DNA of 15,889 nucleotides from Butyrivibrio sp. UBA3740. Lineage in GTDB: Bacteria > Bacillota > Clostridia > Lachnospirales > Lachnospiraceae. Under the pieces are notes generated by a model. The model had not been told where the DNA came from and did not search any database. It worked only from the letters and a program-made list of their open reading frames with translations. The DNA is taken from NCBI GenBank assembly GCA_002372465.1, contig DFGW01000112.1, forward strand, positions 1 to 15,889, written 5' to 3'. The translations under genes were made by a program, and so were the position numbers. Of the stretch, positions 1 to 9,900 are shown in pieces (position 1 is the first letter of the stretch; every line of letters begins with the position of its first letter).

Positions 1-1509
1 TACAGAGGTCTTACGGATAGCATCAAGAAGTGATGTCTTCCCATGGTCAACGTGACCCATTACGCAGACAACAGGAGGACGCTTTTTAAGTGTCTCAGGT
101 GCATCATCCTCTTCCTTAAGGAGCTCCTCGATAACATCTACAGGAACTTCCTTCTCACAAAGAATGTCATAATCTGCTGCTATATTCTCAGCTTCCTCAT
201 AGGACAGTTCTGTGTTAACTGTTGAAATCTGTCCGGCCATAAAGAGCTTCTTGATGATAACTGAAGGCTGCATCTTCATCTTTTCAGCAAGTTCCTTGAT
301 GGAAACCTTCTCAGGAATAGTAATAACCTTGATCTGCTCCTCAGGCTCCTCCACCTTTTTAACCTCAGGCTTGATGAATCTGCCGACTCTCTTGCTTCTT
401 GGCATCATCTCTTCCTGCTCAAGAGCAAAGTCCTTCTTGTTCCTCTTGTCCTTCTCCTGGCTCTGACGACGTCTTGCATCATGTCCGCCATCCTGCTTCT
501 CTGGTGGTCCGTCAAATGCTCTCTTGTCGCCCTTTCCGGCAAATCTGTTGTCCTTGCCACCCTGACCGAACTTACCTGCTCCGGCATTCTGGCCGCCTCT
601 GTCAGGTCTGTCAGATCTGTTGTCGGGTCTGCCACCCTGGAAGGAGCCTCTGTCTCCTCTTGCGTTATTCCTGTTATCTCTATTATCTCTGCCTTCCCTG
701 TTATCTCTGCCGTCCCTGTTGTCTCTGCCTCTGTTATCGTTCTGTGAAGGAGCGTTGTTCCTTACAGGTGCCTGGGCAGGTGCATTGTTCCTTGCCGGAG
801 CCTGGGCAGGTGCAGCAGGTCTGGTCTGAGCAGGTCTCTGCTCCTGAACAGGTGCCTGTGCCTGAGGCTGAACTGCCTCTTCCTTCTTAGGAGCAGCAGG
901 TCTGGGAGTAGTTGATTTATTAATAGGTGTATTGTAGCTGTCAAGCTGTGATGGTGCAGTTAAAGGCTTGATAGGATGGTATGTATTCTGAGCCTGGGCA
1001 AACTGTGGTCTTCTGTTCTGTCCCTGGCCGTTATTATTGCCGCCATTTCTGTTGTCACGCCTCTGACCATTAAAATTACCGCGGTCATTTCCGCCCTGAC
1101 CACCTCTGTTCTGAGAGTTGTTGTTATTGGTAACAACAATGATCTTCTTCTTTTTCTTAGGAGGCTCTGCACCTTCAACAGGTCTTTTAGCAGGTGCCTG
1201 CTTATGAGCTTCTGCCTTAGGTGCCTCAGCTTTGGGAGCCTCAGGCTTAGAAGTTTCTGCCTTAGGTGCTTCCGCCTTCTCGGGCTTTGCTTCAGCTTTC
1301 TCAGGCTTTGGTTCCGGTGCCTTTTCTTTTGCAGGCTTCTCTGCTCCGGCCTTACCACCAAACTGTTTTCTTGCAACGTCAGCATCTGTCTCTTCGATAG
1401 AACTGTTAGAACGTTTTGCTTCTATTCCTTTTTCCTGCAAAAAAGCTATCAGCTCCTTTGATTCGCATCCCAGCTCGCTTGCAAGTTCGGATATTTTAAT
1501 TTTTGCCAT
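1..1509 (-). CDS. infB: Translation initiation factor IF-2, N-terminal part (cut by window edge)
   Basis: IF-2 is the GTPase that brings initiator tRNA to the ribosome. The window holds its first 503 codons. They start at ATG 1509, 17 bases after the ylxQ stop, behind a strong GGAGG at 1518-1522 with 8-base spacing. Residues 1-55 look like the small IF2_N module (MAKIKISELASELG start). Residues about 60-105 are a Lys/Pro/Glu/Ala-rich repeat and about 125-350 are a very basic Asn/Arg/Gly/Gln-rich linker with RDNRDGRDNREGRDN-type repeats. A second IF2_N-like helical module follows at about 390-445 (VSIKELAEKMKMQPS). The reading frame runs out inside the GTPase domain just after the P-loop GHVDHGKTS (485-493). 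The G2-G5 motifs and C-terminal domains lie outside the window. It is the last visible gene of the rimP-nusA operon. The identification is secure. Confidence 0.97.
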   Translation of the reverse strand, partial: MAKIKISELASELGCESKELIAFLQEKGIEAKRSNSSIEETDADVARKQFGGKAGAEKPAKEKAPEPKPEKAEAKPEKAEAPKAETSKPEAPKAEAPKAEAHKQAPAKRPVEGAEPPKKKKKIIVVTNNNNSQNRGGQGGNDRGNFNGQRRDNRNGGNNNGQGQNRRPQFAQAQNTYHPIKPLTAPSQLDSYNTPINKSTTPRPAAPKKEEAVQPQAQAPVQEQRPAQTRPAAPAQAPARNNAPAQAPVRNNAPSQNDNRGRDNRDGRDNREGRDNRDNRNNARGDRGSFQGGRPDNRSDRPDRGGQNAGAGKFGQGGKDNRFAGKGDKRAFDGPPEKQDGGHDARRRQSQEKDKRNKKDFALEQEEMMPRSKRVGRFIKPEVKKVEEPEEQIKVITIPEKVSIKELAEKMKMQPSVIIKKLFMAGQISTVNTELSYEEAENIAADYDILCEKEVPVDVIEELLKEEDDAPETLKKRPPVVCVMGHVDHGKTSLLDAIRKTSV

Positions 1510-1526
1510 TCAAATTTCCTCCGTTC

Positions 1527-1835
1527 TTAATTCTCAAGTAAGTTCTTCCGAAGCGACTCAGACAACCCCTTGTCTGTTATTGCCAAACTAGTTCGAACAT
1601 CCTTACCAATTGCATGTCCCAAGCTCTCCTTGTCCCCAAAGATGTAAATCGGAACATTATAATACTTACATTTATCTGTAAACTGCTTGGTGGTATTTTC
1701 TGAAGCATCTTCGCTTACTATCACCATCTGCGCAGTCTTCTTGCGGATTGCTTCCAAAGTAGCAAACTCTCCGCTCTTAACCTTGCCGGCCCTCATACAA
1801 AGGCTCAGCAAAGAATAAACCTTGTTTTGATCCAA
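1527..1835 (-). CDS. ylxQ: L7Ae-family putative RNA-binding protein YlxQ
   Basis: This is a small L7Ae/L30e-fold protein of the family encoded between ylxR and infB in Firmicutes; relatives bind kink-turn RNAs. The conserved start of the fold is visible (KVYSLLSLCMRAGKVKSGE), followed by MVIVSEDASENTTKQ, the usual L7Ae-type strand-turn region. I chose TTG at 1835 as start because it gives 102 residues, the usual family size, starts directly before the conserved fold, and has AAGGAG at 1849-1854, although the 13-base spacing is long. The alternative ATG at 1877 would give 116 residues, overlap ylxR by 38 bases and has no visible Shine-Dalgarno sequence. With the TTG start, the start codon lies 4 bases after the ylxR stop, so translation is probably coupled. 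Its cellular role is poorly known. Confidence 0.85.
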   Translation of the reverse strand: MDQNKVYSLLSLCMRAGKVKSGEFATLEAIRKKTAQMVIVSEDASENTTKQFTDKCKYYNVPIYIFGDKESLGHAIGKDVRTSLAITDKGLSESLRKNLLEN

Positions 1836-1839
1836 AATA

Positions 1840-2097
1840 TCAGCCAAGCTCCTTTTCAAGTCGCATCCGCACTTCATCCGGAATACGGGATTTAAGTGAT
1901 CTCTCCAGTCCCTTATTCTTAAGTGCTTTTTGGAGACACTCTGCGCTGTTACATATATAGGCGCCTCTTCCGTTGGCCTTTCCTGTAGTATCAAGAAGTA
2001 TCTCATCCTCAGGTGTCTTAATGACTCTGATCAGTTCCTTCTTTTCCTTCATCTGGCCACAGCCAACGCATTTCCTTGTGGGAATTTTCTTTTGCAT
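1840..2097 (-). CDS. ylxR: YlxR (DUF448) nucleic-acid-binding protein
   Basis: This 85-residue basic protein belongs to the YlxR/DUF448 family. Members have been described as RNA-binding modulators of RNase P (the RnpM name) and as regulators of gene expression in Bacilli and Clostridia; which applies here is inference. The signature is clear: RKCVGCG at residues 8-14, ELIRVIK at 21-27, and NGRGAYIC at 42-49, with paired cysteines near the start. It begins at ATG 2097, behind GGAG with short spacing, 25 bases after the nusA stop. Its stop codon falls just before the likely ylxQ TTG start, and its own last codons supply the AAGGAG that probably serves ylxQ. Length and gene order match the family. 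Confidence 0.93.
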   Translation of the reverse strand: MQKKIPTRKCVGCGQMKEKKELIRVIKTPEDEILLDTTGKANGRGAYICNSAECLQKALKNKGLERSLKSRIPDEVRMRLEKELG

Positions 2098-2122
2098 AGA
2101 CTCTCCAATTACAAATTAAAAG

Positions 2123-3307
2123 TTACTCCTGCGTAGGCTCTTCGTACTGGGCATCTTCGCCTTCGTACTCACCCTCAGCATACTCGCCTTCCTCGTACTC
2201 ACCATCTTCATAATCTTCATAATCCTCGTCATCAAGATAGTCTTCCATACGGAATCCGGGAGCATCCTTAGCATGTGTCTCGTCCTTGATATCAATCTTG
2301 TAGCCTGTAAGTCTTGCTGCAAGTCTTGCGTTCTGACCTTCCTTACCGATAGCAAGTGAAAGCTGATAATCAGGAACTACAACCTTTGCGCTCTTCTCAT
2401 CAGGATCAGCAAATACTGCAACAATCTTGGCTGGTGAAAGAGCATTCTGGATGAGGTTACCGGGGTTCTCATCCCAGCTTACAACGTCGATCTTCTCTCC
2501 GCCCAGCTCGTCAACGATAAGGTTAACTCTGCTTCCGTTAACACCTACGCATGCACCTACTGCATCTACATTAGGATCCTTGGAATATACGGCAATCTTG
2601 GTTCTGCTGCCTGCCTCTCTTGCGATTGACTTGATCTCAACAGTTCCGTCCTGAATCTCAGCAACTTCCTGCTCAAAGAGTCTCTTTACAAGATCGGGAT
2701 GTGTACGGGATACAAGGATCCTTGGTCCCTTTGATCCGTTCTTTACCTCAAGGACATATACTTTAAGACGCTGTGTAGGTCTGTAAACCTCTGTCTTAAC
2801 CTGCTCATTCTCATTGAGGATGGCATCTGCTCTTCCCAGGTTGATAGAAATGTTCTTGCCGATGAATCTCTGAACAACACCTGTTACGATGTCATGCTCC
2901 TTCTCAAAATACTCATTATAGATAGCACCGCGCTCTTCCTCACGGATCTTCTGAAGGATAACGTTCTTGGCATTCTGTGTGGCAATACGTCCAAACTCCT
3001 TGGAGTTAAGAGATACGCTTACGATATCACCAACCTTCGCCTTCTTGCTGATTTTCTTGGCATCATCAAGACAGATCTCAAGGTTAGGATCCATAACATC
3101 ATCTGCCAGCTCTACAACTTCCTTGTCTGCATAGCACTTGAAGTCGCAGTTGTCTCTGTCCACTTCAACTCTGATATTCTCAGCCTTTCCGAAGTTGTTC
3201 TTGCAGGCTGTGATAAGGGAATTCTCAATTGCATCAAACAGTGAATCCTTGCTGATGTTCTTCTCCTTCTCCAGTAGCTCAAGGGCATCCATTAATTCTT
3301 TACTCAT
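2123..3307 (-). CDS. nusA: Transcription termination/antitermination factor NusA
   Basis: NusA binds RNA polymerase and nascent RNA and tunes pausing, intrinsic termination and antitermination. The 394-residue form is preferred: ATG at 3307 begins MSKELMDALELLEKEKNIS, the normal NusA start, and has GGAG six bases upstream. An in-frame ATG at 3334 would overlap the rimP stop and is less likely. Domains in order are the polymerase-binding N-terminal domain (about 1-125), S1 (about 133-200), KH1 (about 203-275) and KH2 (about 280-345, with the signature LAIGKEGQNARLAARL). The protein lacks the C-terminal AR repeats of proteobacterial NusA, as is normal for Firmicutes. It ends in a strikingly acidic, tyrosine-rich tail of about 40 residues (about 356-394) with repeats of the EGEYEEGEYAEGEYEGE type. 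It is the second gene of the operon, 23 bases after rimP. Confidence 0.97.
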   Translation of the reverse strand: MSKELMDALELLEKEKNISKDSLFDAIENSLITACKNNFGKAENIRVEVDRDNCDFKCYADKEVVELADDVMDPNLEICLDDAKKISKKAKVGDIVSVSLNSKEFGRIATQNAKNVILQKIREEERGAIYNEYFEKEHDIVTGVVQRFIGKNISINLGRADAILNENEQVKTEVYRPTQRLKVYVLEVKNGSKGPRILVSRTHPDLVKRLFEQEVAEIQDGTVEIKSIAREAGSRTKIAVYSKDPNVDAVGACVGVNGSRVNLIVDELGGEKIDVVSWDENPGNLIQNALSPAKIVAVFADPDEKSAKVVVPDYQLSLAIGKEGQNARLAARLTGYKIDIKDETHAKDAPGFRMEDYLDDEDYEDYEDGEYEEGEYAEGEYEGEDAQYEEPTQE

Positions 3308-3330
3308 CGTAATCTCCATTTCCGTCCGGA

Positions 3331-3792
3331 TCAAAAATCCAGAGCAAGCTTAATAACTGATATTTCTTTTCTTATGAATTCTTCGTCGTTTCCATTTATA
3401 GTTACGGTAACCGTCGAGTCTGTATAACTCTTCAGTGTACCGGCAAACTCCTTAACTCCGTCCTTTGGTTTAAAGAGCTTTAGCTCAACGTCCTGACCCA
3501 GGCTGTTCTCAAAGTGCCTGTCCTTCTTGAGCTGTCGTCCAAGCCCGGGGCTTGAAACCTCTAAAGTGTAGGCTTCCTCGATAAAGTCATCCTCATCGAG
3601 AGCATCTGACAGAGCATGGTTGACATCAACACAGTCGTTGATATTCACACCGCCCTCCTTGTCAATGTAAGCCCGAAGGTACCACTCGCCGGCTTCCTTG
3701 ACATATTCCACGTCATAGATGGATACGCCGCACTTCTCAGCGATTGGCTGTAAAAGAGCTTCTGCCTTCGCTTCAATTTCGCTTTTCTTCAT
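3331..3792 (-). CDS. rimP: Ribosome maturation factor RimP
   Basis: RimP assists late assembly of the 30S ribosomal subunit. The 153-residue product has the family's two-domain layout: an N-terminal alpha/beta domain (about 1-80) and a C-terminal SH3-like barrel (about 88-153). The family motif appears as LEVSSPGLGR at residues 77-86, with Gly where many relatives have Asp before the Arg. ATG 3792 is preceded by GTGAGG with about 11-base spacing, which is slightly long. It is the first gene of the rimP-nusA-ylxR-ylxQ-infB operon. The leader upstream carries a promoter-like sequence followed by two hairpins, so expression may be controlled by attenuation. Length, motif and gene order make the call firm. 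Confidence 0.95.
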   Translation of the reverse strand: MKKSEIEAKAEALLQPIAEKCGVSIYDVEYVKEAGEWYLRAYIDKEGGVNINDCVDVNHALSDALDEDDFIEEAYTLEVSSPGLGRQLKKDRHFENSLGQDVELKLFKPKDGVKEFAGTLKSYTDSTVTVTINGNDEEFIRKEISVIKLALDF

Positions 3793-3821
3793 ATGATATT
3801 GTCCTCACTTGATTAAGGCGC

Positions 3822-3855
3822 CAAGATTGAATTACTCCGTAAAACCGTAATCTTG
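3822..3855 (-). other. Leader hairpin just upstream of rimP
   Basis: CAAGATT (3822-3828) is the exact reverse complement of AATCTTG (3849-3855). An alternative fold pairs ATTAC (3831-3835) with GTAAT (3847-3851) plus CAAG with CTTG. It lies 30 bases upstream of the rimP start codon and immediately downstream, in transcription order, of the terminator-like hairpin. It could be an RNA structure of the rimP leader. The stem is short and AU-rich, so chance cannot be excluded. Confidence 0.35.
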
Positions 3856-3860
3856 ACATA

Positions 3861-3889
3861 AAGAAAGTGGGCTTTTTCCGAGCCCACTT
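3861..3889 (-). terminator. Terminator-like hairpin in the rimP operon leader (attenuator candidate)
   Basis: A perfect 9-bp stem (3865-3873 with 3881-3889, AAGTGGGCT/AGCCCACTT) closes a 7-base loop. On the minus strand it is followed by TTTCTTTATG. The plus strand has no T-run on its side, so the structure acts leftward. It sits between a likely promoter (3905-3933) and rimP, beginning roughly 9 bases after the predicted transcript start. It may therefore be a leader attenuator of the rimP operon as well as a stop for read-through from the giant gene. The U-tract is imperfect. Confidence 0.65.
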
Positions 3890-3904
3890 ACTAATTACAC
3901 TGAG

Positions 3905-3933
3905 AACATACCACATTTACGGCCTTTCGTCAA
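3905..3933 (-). promoter_or_regulatory. Sigma-A-like promoter of the rimP-nusA-infB operon
   Basis: On the minus strand TTGACG (3928-3933) and TATGTT (3905-3910) are separated by exactly 17 bases (3911-3927). The -35 matches consensus in five of six positions and the -10 in four of six. Predicted transcription starts near 3898, giving a leader of about 105 bases before rimP. I saw no comparable promoter closer to rimP. This is a sequence prediction only. Confidence 0.6.
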
Positions 3934-3935
3934 GA

Positions 3936-3961
3936 GGGGATGCCTATTTCCCGACATCCCC
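3936..3961 (-). terminator. Hairpin directly after the giant surface-protein gene
   Basis: GGGGATG (3936-3942) pairs perfectly with CATCCCC (3955-3961) across a 12-base loop, 12 bases past the stop codon of the giant gene. No run of T follows on either strand, so it is a weak intrinsic terminator at best and may instead protect the mRNA 3' end. On the minus strand it abuts the -35 element of the rimP promoter. Confidence 0.4.
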
Positions 3962-3973
3962 AGGATGATAAAT

Positions 3974-6900
3974 TTAACGGAAAGCCTTCTTGACTATATT
4001 AAAGGTCACCTTCTTGGTTCCACCGTAATTGCCATTTCCTTTGATGACCATAGTTGCTTTTCCAACTTTTACGTTATTGGTGAAGCTTACTATTGTGTAA
4101 TCATCTGGGGAAAGCTCAGTTTTTCCTATTTTAATGCTTGTGATCTGATCCTTTCCAATCTCTACAGCTTTGCCGGTATAGATCTGGTTGCCTACCTTAA
4201 CCGCTGCCTTTGCAATGTCTGTCTGCATGATCTTGTAGCAGGCGGACAGAGTACCTTCATAGCATCCCATTCCGGTTACTTCTACTCTGACTACCGCACC
4301 TACAGGAAGGATGTCTGCGTTTTCAACTATATCATCCTTCTTCCTCTCGATCTCAACAGTCTGCTTCTTAACAACCTGTGTTACTGTTACATCCTCATCA
4401 TACTTATAGGTAATAACCTTGTTGTAATCCTTACCTGCTACCAGCTTGGCTGAATTTGAGGCATCAGTGATCACAGGAGCAGACACATAGGCCTTGGCCT
4501 TCTTGACGTATACCTTGTCTGCAACAGAGATATTCATTCCTGAGATATCCTGCTTTGTGATCCTGAAGTTAAGGACCTTGTAGTTTCCAGCAAAGTTGCC
4601 CTTACCCTTGATAGTGATGGAAGGAAGCTTCTTGGTCTTGTCCGTAGTCACAGCATTGTTGTTTGCATAAGTAACAGTGTAGTCTGTTCCAGCCTTCAGC
4701 TGTTCACCTCTGAAGTATACAGATACTGCAGGCTTAACACCATTCTTTACATATGGAACAGTGTCGTCGTAATTGACTGTGATGTTATCAACATCCTTGG
4801 CAAGACTATAAGCAGTGATCTTAAAGGTCTTGCTTATGGAACCTGTGTAAGCTCCCATTCCCTTAAATACTACTGTTGCTGTTCCAGCCTTAGCGTTGTT
4901 CTTATAGGAAACAGTGTAGTCTACACCCTTTATAAGAGTGATCTTGGCCTTGGTCTTGGCATTTGTTCTGTAAAGTACTACAGTTCCCTGATTGCTGTTA
5001 TCATCGACAGGTCCGGCTGGCTCTACAGCATCTCCATCATAGCCGTAGCTTTTTGCAATGCCTGAGATTGTTGTTCCCTTAAGAGCAGTTCCCTTAATGG
5101 CAAAGGTAGCTGCTCTCTCTCCTGCATAGCTTCCAATACCCTCTATGGTAATGGTGACATTACCAACGCTGGTGCAATCTGAAGGCCAATGTACGATGTA
5201 GTCAGTTCCTTCAACCAGAGTGTATTTCTTGTTTGTCAGCACAACAGCTGGATGAACTGCCTCTCCTGTGTATGTCTGTGCCTTTATTGCCTTAAGTGTC
5301 ACCTTACTGATAAGGGTGCTGTCTGTCACATGGTATTTTAGAGTTCTTGTACCTATATAGTTGCCTTTTCCGGTAAGAGTCACTTCGTACTCTCCCACAG
5401 CAGTGAAGCCCTTATTAGTCTCGCCCTTTTCATTGGTCCAGCTCACCGTGTAGTCTTTACCGACGGTAAGCTTCTTACTTCCATGGTAAATAACCGGCGC
5501 AGGTTTCCGGGCTTTCTTGTTGTAAGCCACATAGATATCTGCTGCTCTGAATATCTCGTCATCTTCTATGTCCAGAGCAGTGATCGCATAATCAAACTTC
5601 AGGCTTCCGCTAAAGCTTCCCATGCCTGTCACAATAACAGATGCTGTTCCTACCTTGGCATTGTTCTTATAGGTAAGCTTGTAATCCTTCTTCTCTGTAA
5701 GGAGAGTCTTGTGATTATAGACTCTTAGCTGCTGCATTACAGCAGATCCTGTGTAGGTAAGCTCCTCTTCAAGGCCTGCTACCCAAAGCCCTTCAGGTAT
5801 CCTCTCCTCCAGTGACTGGCCTGCATCGCTTGAATCAGGAATGTCGCCTTCTGCAACATCTCCCAGATCTTCCACAGTATTTACTGCAAGAACCAGTGTC
5901 ATTACTTCACTGTCAGCACTTCCTTCTTTTATGGCGATGACCTTTATTGTCACATCCCCTGTGACAGTTATCGGCTCATCATAAAGAGTGCTTTCCGCGG
6001 TTGGAACAGTTCCGTCTGTTGTGTAGTAGATCCTTGCATCCACAGTTCTTGTGGCAAGGGTTACCCTGGTATTCTTCTCAACAGGAGTTTTTCCGTCAAC
6101 GTTTGCAAAAGGTGTCTGAACCTGCTGATGAACAGTCCAGGCTGCCTTAAGAGTCACATCATTGTCTACTCCCTTTGCGAAGTCAAAGAGTTCGTTGCCG
6201 TAAAACCATCCGTCAAACTCATAGCCTCTGCGTGTCTGAAGTTCAGGTGCTTCCACCAGCTCTCCCATCTCATATGAAACAGAAAGGACATCTCCATCAA
6301 CGCCCAGGGCACTTCCTCCATTGAAGTCAAAGGTAACAGTGCATGGGCCTGTATGAGCTAAAGTCTTAAAGCTTATTGATACTGTTTCCCCTGCATCACT
6401 TACATCGGTCTCGGCTGCCCTCTGATATACTGTGTAATCTGTATCAGCCTTAAGATTTGTGATCTCAGGTTCTGTCTGGAAGTTCACTCCGTCCACACTG
6501 TACTCGCAGCCTGAAAGTGCAGCAACAGTAACAGATGAACTGGTGACCTTCCTGATGACAGGTGTCTTTACACTTCTGCCCTTGTTCTTACCTGATACGA
6601 TAACCGCACCCTCTGAGCTTTCGCTGACATGCACATAGGGTGATTCAGCAACTCTCTGGTAGAAGGTGTAAGCTGTAGCCGGCTCAAGTCCTGCAAACAC
6701 GTTTGAAGTCTGCCATTCACCGTCATTCACCTTATACTCATAGTCTTCTGTAGCTTTGAGGGTTATGGTTGTATTTACTACTGACTCTGCCTCAGGAGCC
6801 TTAGGAGCCAGTGCCTTATCAGCGATATACTCGAGCTTTAGAGACTTCTCTTTTGCTGCATACTTATCGATTGCTGAGTCGGCGTAGACCTCAAGTGTAA

Positions 6901-9900
6901 GATTGTCATCACCGAAGAATGCACCTTCTCCTATGACTGTAACTCCTTCTCCAACTTTAAGTCTTGTAAGGGACGTGCAGTTAGCAAAGGCAGACTTACC
7001 AATAGTACTTATCTGCTCAGGGAGAATGATGTTTGTCAAGCTGCTGCAGCCATAGAACGCAGAATTGCTTATGGCTTTAACCTTGTTCTGTACTGCAAAG
7101 TTGTAACTCTCAAGGTTCTTACAGCCACTGAATGCCAAAGCGCCGATAGTATTGACATTCTTTTCAAGTGTCACGCTTCTGACTTTCGCGCAGTGGTAGA
7201 ATGCCCCCTTAGCAATCGTCACTGTATAAACATTTACAAACACGTCTCCTTCGTAGTCTTCAGGACATCTTACCAGAGTATTGCCCTTGTAAAGGATTCC
7301 GTCATTGCTTGTAAATGTACTATTTTTCACCTCGGTGTTAAGTGTCTCCAGGGAAGAACATCCGTCTACAAAGCCCTCGCCAATCTGTGTTACATCTTTT
7401 GGAATAGTGAGTTCTTTCAGCACCTTGTCGTTGTAGAAGGCATGTCTTCCAATGCAGTCAAGCTTTGAAGGAAGCTCTATTGACTGAAGATAGGTACATC
7501 CTGCAAAAGAGCTGTCTCCTATTGTCAGTATTCTGTCCGGAAGTGTCACATAGTAAAGGTTCTCTGCCTGCATGAAGCAGCTGTCAGGAATTGCAATTAC
7601 CTTTGTTCCTGTAAGATCAATCCTGTTGAGGGATCCACAGCCTGCAAATGCAGAAGCACCAAGGGTCTCCACGTTTCGTCCGAAGTCAACATTTTCAAGA
7701 TTTTTGCAATTATAGAAAGCTCTTGATTCAATGCTGGTAACAGTATCAGGTATTGCAACACGTGTAACACCATCGTTAAATGCAAAAGCATATTCACCGA
7801 TAGCTGTAACAGTATACCCATTAATAGTTTCAGGTATTTGGACAAATGATGACTTTCCTGTATATCCCGTAATTGTCATTTTGCCCTGATCATCTTTTTC
7901 ATAGGCAAATACATCGTCCTCAATGCTTGCATCAATCTTGTTCCATCCAGCATAGAGAGTGATAGATTCGCCAGGCATCACGTCGTTGTCAAAGTCCCAG
8001 AGAGTGGACAGATTCTCATCTGCGTACCACGCTCTAAAAATGTTGTTGTCTTTCTTTGGAGTTGGAATTTGGGTTATCTTACTTCCCTTCGCATATTTCC
8101 TTGTACCGCAATCTGTCCCGCCGTTGGACTCAAACACTACGGCGTAAGTCCTCTTCCTAAATTCCAGACCATTTGCCCTAGCGTAAGCAGCAGCTGCAGA
8201 ATCATCATCTGCAATGATTGCCGCATCGCCATGAAATGCTCCATCTGCAATCTCAGTAATTGTTGCAGGAATCGTTACTGATTCTATTGTGTCTTCTACA
8301 AAAGCATCGGTTGCTATTCCGACAATGTCATAGCCATCAATAGTTTCTGGAAGAACATAGTCCCTTGCATCGATGCCTGTTCCTGTAAGAATAGCCTTTT
8401 CCTCTTCTACAGTGTAGCGATATACGCAAGTCCAATCAGCATAAAGCGTCACGTCCCTCTGAGGCATAACATCTGCTTCAAATATCCATGGCCTCTGAGG
8501 TCTAAAACCTGTTTCATATTCCCATTGGATGCTATTTTCATCAAAATAAAAAGTCCACTGGTCAAACATGTAGGACGGCTTATCAATCGTCTTAAGAACC
8601 TTCTGCAGATAGTCTGAAACAAGCTCACCTGCCTTGACACTGTACTTCGCCCATACAATGTCGTCGGAAACAAATTTCAGGGTATAGAGATTGTAGTCCA
8701 CAAGTTCTTTTCCTATGAACTCTTCTATACAATCGTTTCCTACAGGTCCATAGACCTGTACCTTTGGAGAGTTCCAGAATACAAATGTTCCAAAAGTATC
8801 AACAGTCTCAGGAAGTGTAACTCTGGTAAGTGAATCACAGTTTGCAAAGGCCATATCACCAATTTCTTCAAGACCTTCGTTCATTGTAACTTCCTTAAGC
8901 TTCGAGCCCGCAAAAGCGTAATTTCTGATCTTACTTACACTGCTCGGAAGAGTATAAGCATCTCCCTGCTTCTTGGCAGGATACAGGATCAGTTCAGTTT
9001 TTTCTTTATCGAAGAGGACTCCATCCTCAGATGTAAAGAACTCATTTCCTGAAGAAACATTTATATTGCTTATGTAAGGAGACTCGATAAAGCAGTCTAT
9101 AGCAATCTCTTCTACGGTCTTGGGGATTGTTATTCCAATTACATCATTGTCGTAGGCAAAAGCCCTTTCGCCAAGCTTTGTAACAGGAATCCCCTTTATC
9201 TTCTCAGGTACTGTTACATATCCACTCGTTCCGGTATAGCCTGTAATGGTCACCTCACCACCATTAACTTCATACCTGAAATCCTTTACGATATTCTCGT
9301 TAGCATTCCAGTCTGCGTAAAGAGTTATTCCGCAGACAGGCATCAAGTCATAGTCAAAATCCCAAGGCACCGTGAGCCCATCGTCAAAGTACCATCTGTC
9401 AAAGGTAAATCCACCGTAGGAAGGCTCTGCAGGCTCACTTATAAGTTCTCCCACCTTCTCATAGCTGACAGTATCCGCCTGACCATTGTTGTAGACAAAA
9501 GTCACAGGTGCAAAGGATTCATCAATACACTCAAATGGAAGATTATTCTTATTCGCATACTCCTCTGCTTTTGATCCAACGTAGCCGTACACTGTTGTAA
9601 TGCCCTTGCCCTCTTCATCTGTCTTGAAAGGAACACTACTGATATCAAGGTTATCAGCAAAGACAAGGATTTCCTCAAGACTTGTGCATCCTGCAAAAGC
9701 ACTATCACCTATGCTCTTTAAGCCTAAAGGAAGTACGATCCGCTTAAGCGATGAACAGCCACTAAAGGCATAGTTCCCTATCTGAGTTACTGTATCCGGA
9801 TAGTTTATTTCCTCAAGTTGTGACCAATCACTGAAGAAGCCTTCAGGAATCTGGGTTATGTTTGTGACCGTTACCTTTTTCAACTTGGGATACTTATCTT

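Noticed and set aside
399..1461. Several long plus-strand open frames opposite infB
   Set aside because: They are Leu/Ser/Cys-rich translations of the low-complexity IF-2 linker on the wrong strand; the infB reading frame explains this DNA completely.
3307..3334. Upstream in-frame ATG of nusA at 3334
   Set aside because: It would overlap the rimP stop and add nine residues not typical of NusA; ATG 3307 has the better ribosome binding site and the normal MSKEL start.
3965..4453. Plus-strand open frame of 162 codons at the 3' end of the giant gene
   Set aside because: It lies wholly opposite the Ig-like repeat coding sequence, has no Shine-Dalgarno sequence or recognisable product, and looks like an antisense shadow.
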